A program made the position numbers and the translations under genes. The notes under the pieces were generated by a model. That model made no database searches, was not told where the DNA came from, and saw only the letters and a program-made list of their open reading frames with translations. Positions 58,275 to 64,000 of a stretch of DNA of 64,000 bases are shown piece by piece (positions within the stretch are counted from its first letter, which is position 1; every line of letters begins with the position of its first letter). Source of the DNA: Centrapalus pauciflorus (taxonomy: Eukaryota > Streptophyta > Magnoliopsida > Asterales > Asteraceae); contig JAANYP010002841.1 of assembly GCA_020465985.1 (NCBI GenBank), positions 42,553 through 106,552 on the forward strand, written 5' to 3'.

Positions 58275-61200
58275 TTAAGAACTAGAGCTATAGACGCTAC
58301 TACCTGCATATAACCCTGCATCTATACAAACTTTAACTACCTTTTGGAACTTCCTGGCTTCAGATCTCCATGGTTCAGTGAAGAATATAGGCTGATCGTG
58401 AAGCTTCTTCAGGTCGTCCTTAGATAGGTTTATCAAATGCAGTGGGTCGTATACCTTCAAAATTACCTGCTCGTCTTGATCCTCCATTATAGCTTCAGCA
58501 GTATCAATCTCCAGGTACCACCACTTCATGTTGCTCAAAACATTTTGTGGCATTGGCTTTATTGGCACTCTTTTCAAGCATTTGACTGGCTTATAGATCA
58601 TTCTAGCCCAAGGTCTTCCAGTATGAGGATCTATTCTTGATCCATCCTCGACCCTCTTGCCTGATCTCGGCTTAAGCCTCTCAAATCTGCCTGATCGCCC
58701 TTCTTTCCTTATAATTCTTTCAATAACGCTCGCGTAGGGATCATTTCCAATGTTGATCAGCTCCTTCCAGGCTAACTCTTTAACTTCAATCTTGGGCAAA
58801 GAATTAAACGCTTTCAATGTCCGCCTCAAGTATTGAAGTCCATCCCTTCTCTTCAAAATAAACAGCTGCAGTTCTCTGTCAAAGAACCAGCTAATAATCC
58901 CTCCTGAGAAGTTTCCGGCACTTGGAATTCTCATCGTCTTCTTCATCTTCAGCTGATCCTTCTTTTCTTCCTTCTTGAACCAAAGATTTAACAGATCAGC
59001 TCTCGATGGCTCCTTTTCAGCTTCCTCAAGTTCTTTATCCTCGACTGAGGCTACCTTGATGTAATCAATATCAATCACATTATGATTTGAGCTCTCATAA
59101 AATTCAGTGACTGGTTGTGAATTGATTATTACTTCATTAACATTATCGTCCTCGTCCTCTATCACTTCGTCGTCAGATTTCCAGTCAACAACATCATCTG
59201 GAATAAATTCCCCTTCCTCCAACTCTTCCATTTCATCTTCAAAATCAAACTCCATTAGCTCTTCTTCAATATCTTTCAGCGCATCGATCATGTCGCTGTC
59301 TAAATTCCTTGAAGAACTAGCCTCTCCTCTTTCACCTTCTGCTTGACTTGGCTCCCCCTGAGATTGAGCAGCCTGAGCAGTAGAAAAATCTACTGGCTCA
59401 TCCTGTCTTTGAGAGCTGGGATCATTGCCTTGATTATCATCTTCATCATCGTCCCTCCGCCTCTGTACATCTTGATCACGACACGACGTCTCCCCCTGAG
59501 CCTGAAGGTTTTTCATTAACTGCTCAATGAGGGAGCGCATCGATCTTAACTCGGCGGCCTGGTCACAGACGAATGTTTTTAGCTCAATATTCTCCTCTTG
59601 GATTGTTTCAACTATCTTCTTCAATTCAGCATTTTCTTTATCTAAATTTGCATTATGTGCCTGAATTTCACCTATTGCCTTTGTTAGGCTCAGGATTTGG
59701 ACATGTTGGAAATCCACTCGAGATTTGAGTTGAAGAAACCGCTGATTTTCAGCATAGGCGGTAGATGTGGATGGAATGGACTGAATGGGAGAAGGGTTGA
59801 ATGATGGTGGAATATATGGCTCATGAGGTTGAGGTGGTGGTGATGGTGGAGCTGTGGTTTGAGGTTGGGTTTGGGGAACGTCTGACTGACTGGCGGATGC
59901 AGAGGAAGACCCTTGCATGAACCGATGACGTTTGGCCCTTTGCCTCGTCAGTAGTGGAGCAGCATCTTCTTCTTCAAAATCCGAATCTTCAGATTCCCTG
60001 GCCTCTCGCCTTCTCGAACCACCTTCATTGATGATCAAACGTGAACCGTAAGTTCCAATTTGAACAGATTCTGGAGCTTCAACTTCGATATCCTCCAGGT
60101 CTTCTGATTCTGTAGCGGATGATGACTCATCATTGCCAGTCTGCTCTGGCACATATTCATCAACATCTCTGAATATATCATCTGTATCTACCGGGGGACT
60201 AAGCAGCTCATCTACTAACGCTGCTGCAACATCTTCATTGGCATGTGGACCAGATGCCCATATTTCCTCCAATGTTTGAGCAATCTGCTCGGATTCTGGA
60301 ACGGCACTTGAAGGCCCTGCTTCCTGTACCTCTGGTTGCTGACTCGAAGAAGGCCTAGACGCCTGAGACTGACTTGCAGTATCTCTTTGTCTTCGCCTTG
60401 GATCACGTGGACGAACACGAGTCTGATGCGGTTGCTGATGCGGTTGCTGTTGCTGTTGCTGTTGAACTTCTATTTCACATGCCCAGTTGGCATTATCAGG
60501 TGCCACAAAGTTCCTGTCTAAGATAGCTCCAAACAACGGACGAGCAGTAGGAACAGCCAATCTTCCTCGGTGTGAGGAACAATCAGCAAATATGCGTTTC
60601 TCCATTACATTCACGCTCAAAGAATCATTTGATTGTGGCAGACTTGGCAAAAAGTGGCGTATCAACATCATCACGAACCTTGGATACAAAAGGAACCTTT
60701 CTCTCTCAGGAGCCGTGATTTGATGAATAAATTCTGAGAAAATCAGCTGCGAGAAACTAAACTTCTTATTGTACACCATCGCGATCATTGCTGATTGGAT
60801 TTTTGATACAATGTAATCAAATCCAGCTTTCTTCGGTGCAAAACAGACCATGAAGACATGCACCAAAAATCTCCATTGCCCAATCAGGCCACTCTTCATG
60901 TAAGACGACTTTGTTACATCTAGACTGTAACCCATTCGTTGAAAAGCCGCTTGCCTAATACTTAGTGGAAAGTCAATAGGCCCAGACTCCTCTTCCTCAG
61001 ATCCTAGCTGCAACACTTGACGCAGCATATCGGCAGAGAATACCAACGGTTGCCCTGCGATCCTTGTTCTCAGCACTGTCGGAGTGACAGAGCAGTCAAC
61101 TTGTAAGTGATCATAGAACTGCCGCACATATGAGATTACAATCGGAATGTTCTGAAACAAAGCGTAGCTAATTCTGGATTCAGCTAAGAAATCCAACACT

Positions 61201-61325
61201 TCACGAAAACCCTGCGCCTCAGGGATATGATTATCTGGATTAAGAACCATGTTATGTTTAGGGACGAAAGCACGAGCTGCCATATCTGCACAGTAAGTTA
61301 AAATGTTAGAGTTATTAAAAATCAA
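58275..61325 (-). CDS. Additional ORF downstream of pol in copia 2, intact
   Basis: A 1016-codon frame without interruption. The ATG at 61283 (residue 15, MAARAFVPKHNMVLNP) is the more likely start because ACTTACTGTGCAG just before it looks like a splice acceptor. Architecture: N-terminal globular domain (about residues 20-280, with RISYALFQNIPIVISYVRQF and WRFLVHVFMVCFAPKKAGF); a Gln run near residue 290; Ser/Pro/acidic linker; coiled coil near 530-620 (ANLDKENAELKKIVETIQEE); very acidic stretch; and a basic C-terminal domain (SGGIISWFFDRELQLFILKR, KCLKRVPIKPMPQNVLSNMK). The N-terminal domain is a distant relative of the one in copia 1. No signal peptide or membrane helix is clear. Function unknown; position equals the env-like ORF of Sireviruses. 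Confidence 0.78.
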   Translation of the reverse strand: MIFNNSNILTYCADMAARAFVPKHNMVLNPDNHIPEAQGFREVLDFLAESRISYALFQNIPIVISYVRQFYDHLQVDCSVTPTVLRTRIAGQPLVFSADMLRQVLQLGSEEEESGPIDFPLSIRQAAFQRMGYSLDVTKSSYMKSGLIGQWRFLVHVFMVCFAPKKAGFDYIVSKIQSAMIAMVYNKKFSFSQLIFSEFIHQITAPERERFLLYPRFVMMLIRHFLPSLPQSNDSLSVNVMEKRIFADCSSHRGRLAVPTARPLFGAILDRNFVAPDNANWACEIEVQQQQQQQPHQQPHQTRVRPRDPRRRQRDTASQSQASRPSSSQQPEVQEAGPSSAVPESEQIAQTLEEIWASGPHANEDVAAALVDELLSPPVDTDDIFRDVDEYVPEQTGNDESSSATESEDLEDIEVEAPESVQIGTYGSRLIINEGGSRRREARESEDSDFEEEDAAPLLTRQRAKRHRFMQGSSSASASQSDVPQTQPQTTAPPSPPPQPHEPYIPPSFNPSPIQSIPSTSTAYAENQRFLQLKSRVDFQHVQILSLTKAIGEIQAHNANLDKENAELKKIVETIQEENIELKTFVCDQAAELRSMRSLIEQLMKNLQAQGETSCRDQDVQRRRDDDEDDNQGNDPSSQRQDEPVDFSTAQAAQSQGEPSQAEGERGEASSSRNLDSDMIDALKDIEEELMEFDFEDEMEELEEGEFIPDDVVDWKSDDEVIEDEDDNVNEVIINSQPVTEFYESSNHNVIDIDYIKVASVEDKELEEAEKEPSRADLLNLWFKKEEKKDQLKMKKTMRIPSAGNFSGGIISWFFDRELQLFILKRRDGLQYLRRTLKAFNSLPKIEVKELAWKELINIGNDPYASVIERIIRKEGRSGRFERLKPRSGKRVEDGSRIDPHTGRPWARMIYKPVKCLKRVPIKPMPQNVLSNMKWWYLEIDTAEAIMEDQDEQVILKVYDPLHLINLSKDDLKKLHDQPIFFTEPWRSEARKFQKVVKVCIDAGLYAGSSVYSSSS

Positions 61326-61439
61326 TTAACTTGTTTAAATTCAAATTTGCTTTATTTTGTACTTTGTTAAATACAAAATCTAACACAATTAAATTTCCAC
61401 AAGTTTAATAAAATTTAAATTAAACAAATTAAACAAAGT

Positions 61440-62100
61440 ACAGATTCGAAGTCTCTCTTTTCGAGTCTAATGGACAGATTCGAGTATAACCTATTCGAGT
61501 CTGATGGACAGATTCGAATATCTGGTCATCTCGAATCTATTGATAGATTCGAGAAACCCATGATCAGAATCGAATGTCCATTATCAGATTCGAAGTCCCG
61601 TCGGCCTTTATTTCAACAAAAACCTACAATTTTAACCATTTTGAACGTAGCAAATCACATACATTAGTTCAACTAGGTTCTAATTATAGATTTATGCTTT
61701 TAATTTGATCTTTTATTAGTCCAAACTTGGTAATTTTGCAAAAACCCTATTTTGACCTATAAAACTTCAAAAAGCGACGATTTGGCCTTAAATTGTGTAT
61801 AAAACTACATGAAACTTGTATAATCAAGTTGATTATACCTAGATATAGTAGTAGAGTCGAACACAACAGCTTGAAACTCGACAAAATGTCGTTTAGTAGA
61901 GATACGATAGACTCGAGAAATAGATTCGAAAGCGCCACAGATAGATTCGAGAAATCAGATTCGAGTACAGTGAGAAGTAAATGCTTTCACTGTGGACCTT
62001 TATATACTAACTACCTTCGAGTCTATGCAATTTCGAGTCTACTGACAGATTCGAAATATCTCACATTCGAGTCTGTCTTAGATTCGAAATTTCCAACACT
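61440..62100. repeat. Cluster of ATTCGA(A/G)TCT words
   Basis: More than a dozen copies of (C/G)AGATTCGA(A/G) or its complement, at irregular spacing, in the copia 2 spacer. The same word recurs in this element's LTR (57790-57990). Confidence 0.8.
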
Positions 62101-62720
62101 TAGAAAAATTTCGGAAATTTTGAAATAATTTCAACTTTTTCCAACTATTTTCTACTGTGTAGTGTAACCAGATAAACTATGCCAAATCTTTTACCCTAAG
62201 CTCAGATATTTCACGCATTGTATATTTTATTCAACTTTGAATGCACCCTTAGTAACTTTTGACCTTTTACCTAAGTAAAAATTAAACTAAACTAAAATAA
62301 AATAAAATAAAATAAGCTAAGGTAAAAATAAAATTAAAATAAAATAAAATTTTGACTAAAAAATTGAATCTAGACTTAAGTTATAAAAATAAATTTACAA
62401 GCTAAGCTAAATACCAAACAACATATTTTTGGTGAGTATAGTCTAAGAAGGTTCAATCAGATAGCGATGTCCGATACTAACTTTCAGTACTCAAACTTTC
62501 ACACTTAGGAATTTTTTGATTTCCTTTGATTGTTTGTCGTGACATACCCACTTAGCCGATTGTTGGTATTTTACCCTGTTAAACACTCTACATTTCGGAA
62601 TATCCCTTGGCCTTTTTATTTATCAGGAAATTATCTTACGTGACTCAGACATAGACATACTTTTATGATCAAGGCACACAGACAAAATTCTAACTTGTTG
62701 GTATTTTCAAACTTTCTTTA

Positions 62721-62920
62721 AAAGACAAACATCGGACACAGGTCTGTATTCTCATACAACAAAGTGTCTTAGTTCGACTTAAGGTTTAACTTTAAAGTTA
62801 GCAGATAGCGGTGACAGGTCTGTACTGACGTACAACAAAGCGACATGTCTGCTAACCCGAATCTAAACAGAGACAACAGGTCTGTACTTACGTACAACAG
62901 AGTTGCATGTTTTCGACTCT
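62721..62920. repeat. Three hairpin-like modules with a shared core
   Basis: ACAGGTCTGTAYT...RTACAACARAG occurs near 62738, 62813 and 62877. The inner arms are GTAT/ATAC in the first and GTAC/GTAC in the other two. The first two have outer arms of different sequence that still pair: AAGACA/TGTCTT (62722-62727 with 62765-62770) and GTTAGCAGA/TCTGCTAAC (62797-62805 with 62848-62856). The third has only weak outer pairing. Confidence 0.65.
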
Positions 62921-63497
62921 CAGTTTTTCATGATATTTCTATTCTTTCCATTTTCAGACGTATTTGATGTTGCTATACATCCCCAGAAAGTTTGCATACC
63001 TCATTTAGACTCAATGTTTGTATGTCTTGTACATAAAAATTAAGACCGATTGGTCATACATCTAGGTTAGTGACACGTTTGACTTTTTCTAGAATATTTT
63101 ATTAGCCTTTAGATACCCTATATGTATTATGCCTACCAACACATCAAACTAAATAAAGTATAACACTTTGGATTTAGTTGCATTATGTGTGAAAGCCTAA
63201 ACACTTAGAGTCTGTAACGACGGTGCTAATTTTCGTCACTTTGAACCTATGTATCTAAGACTTAACTCCTTTTCTGATATTCTCTTTTTTTTTTATTTTT
63301 GTAATTTTCTCTCTTTTTTCTTTTGTTTTTCATAGCAAAACGCATTAAACTAGGCTAATCTACTAACTTACTAAAAATAGAAACTTACTAAAAATAGAAA
63401 CTTTCCTAAATTAGAAACTTTCCTAAATTAGCAGACTACACTAAAAAGAAAGAAATATAACAACTATAAAAGGAAATAAAATACTACTAAGGTCAAT

Positions 63498-64000
63498 TTA
63501 CTCTGGGTTGCGCATTCCATTAAGTTGAATTAAATACTCAAATCGTGACTTATCAAACGCTTTGGTAAATAAATCAGCATTATTATCTTCAGTTGCCACT
63601 TTTACCAGTTTTATCAAGTTCTTTTCAGCACAATCACGAATAAAATGATGCCTTATGTCTATGTGCTTTGTTTTACTGTGTTTAACTGGATTATTTGTTA
63701 TCGCAATAGTAGATTGATTGTCTATCCTAATTGGAGTTTGAGTATAAGCCAAACCGTAATCCCGCAATTGTTGTTGTATCCACAGAACCTGTGAACAGCA
63801 ACTACCAGCAGCAACATACTCGGCCTCGCACGTTGACACGGCTCCCGATGTTTGTTTCTTGCATTGCCAGGATACCAGTCTCCCTCCGAGGAACTGACAA
63901 CCTCCAGTCGTTGATTTGCGCATCAAGCTGCATCCTCCGTAGTCTGAATCCGTGAAGGCCTCCAACTCTAGATCTCCCTCCGCGTGATACCAAAGTCCCA
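63498..64000 (-). CDS. pol: Copia 2 pol C-terminus (RNase H), continues beyond the window
   Basis: The frame is open to the window edge and includes LWYHAEGDLELEAFTDSDYG. It carries RNase H motifs FTDSDYGGCSLMRKSTTGGC, CEAEYVAAGSCCSQVLWIQQ and the tail ADLFTKAFDKSRFEYLIQLN, ending at a stop at 63498. It aligns along its length with the C-terminus of copia 1 pol but is clearly divergent, so the two are different families. The remaining pol and the 5' LTR would lie to the right. Confidence 0.93.
   Translation of the reverse strand, partial: GLWYHAEGDLELEAFTDSDYGGCSLMRKSTTGGCQFLGGRLVSWQCKKQTSGAVSTCEAEYVAAGSCCSQVLWIQQQLRDYGLAYTQTPIRIDNQSTIAITNNPVKHSKTKHIDIRHHFIRDCAEKNLIKLVKVATEDNNADLFTKAFDKSRFEYLIQLNGMRNPE

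Larger units (their letters stand above)
61326..63497 (-). other. 2.2-kb spacer between pol and the additional ORF in copia 2
   Basis: No ORF is supported. The spacer holds the TTCGAATCT cluster (61440-62100), the hairpin-like modules (62721-62920), AAATAAAAT-rich sequence near 62280-62350, and a T-rich/CT-rich stretch at 63275-63330. Spacers with repeated palindromes are known from Sirevirus-type elements, which makes this a candidate regulatory region. Confidence 0.65.

Noticed and set aside
62721..62920. tRNA or riboswitch as an explanation of the hairpin modules
   Set aside because: No cloverleaf, no T-loop or box A/B words, and three direct modules fit neither class.

Overview
This window looks like nuclear DNA from a plant, probably a eudicot. 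It is AT-rich and built almost entirely of nested transposable elements: Ty3/gypsy (chromovirus type) and Ty1/copia (Sirevirus type) LTR retrotransposons, Helitrons, Mutator-like and Harbinger-like MITEs, and long (TA)n tracts. I find no host gene that looks functional. The only host-derived coding sequence I can name is a pair of decayed exon fragments of cobalamin-independent methionine synthase (MetE) inside a Helitron.

Layout. Positions 1-5919 hold AT-rich repeats with three foldback MITEs and a 409-base assembly gap (4791-5199) that falls inside a 267-bp tandem repeat. Positions 5920-13841 are one nearly complete gypsy element with two LTRs, PBS, PPT and a frameshifted, nonsense-mutated gag-pol. 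Its host sequence ends at a Helitron-type 3' terminus (14244). Positions 14248-34043 carry two tandem copies (P and Q) of another Helitron-like block. P is split at 15380-31857 by about 16.5 kb of nested LTR elements: a minus-strand copia with a shared middle LTR, a solo gypsy LTR inside its 3' LTR, and a Helitron cluster plus a plus-strand non-autonomous copia inside its middle LTR. Q is split at 34044-41256 by a minus-strand Helitron. Its exact empty site is preserved in copy P at 32267/32268, and it carries the MetE fragments, a Harbinger-like MITE and a 1.5-kb Mutator-like element with a 9-bp target duplication.

Positions 41257-46867 hold a second copy (Y) of the scaffold seen at about 2680-14244 (X), split by a gypsy solo LTR (42154-44150). 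X and Y act as mutual empty sites for the gypsy element, the solo LTR and a MITE. Positions 47020-64000 are nested copia elements. A minus-strand copia (3' LTR, an additional ORF downstream of pol, and a long open pol) is broken inside pol by a plus-strand copia LTR plus gag. That gag is broken in turn by a second minus-strand copia whose 3' LTR, additional ORF and pol C-terminus run to the window end.

The most interesting signals are: the two divergent additional ORFs (about 0.9-1.0 thousand residues) downstream of copia pol; three hairpin-like modules sharing a core between pol and the additional ORF of the second copia; the Helitron with captured MetE exons and a precise empty site; and head-to-tail Helitron ends. 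All coordinates and homologies were read by eye; no alignment or database search was run.
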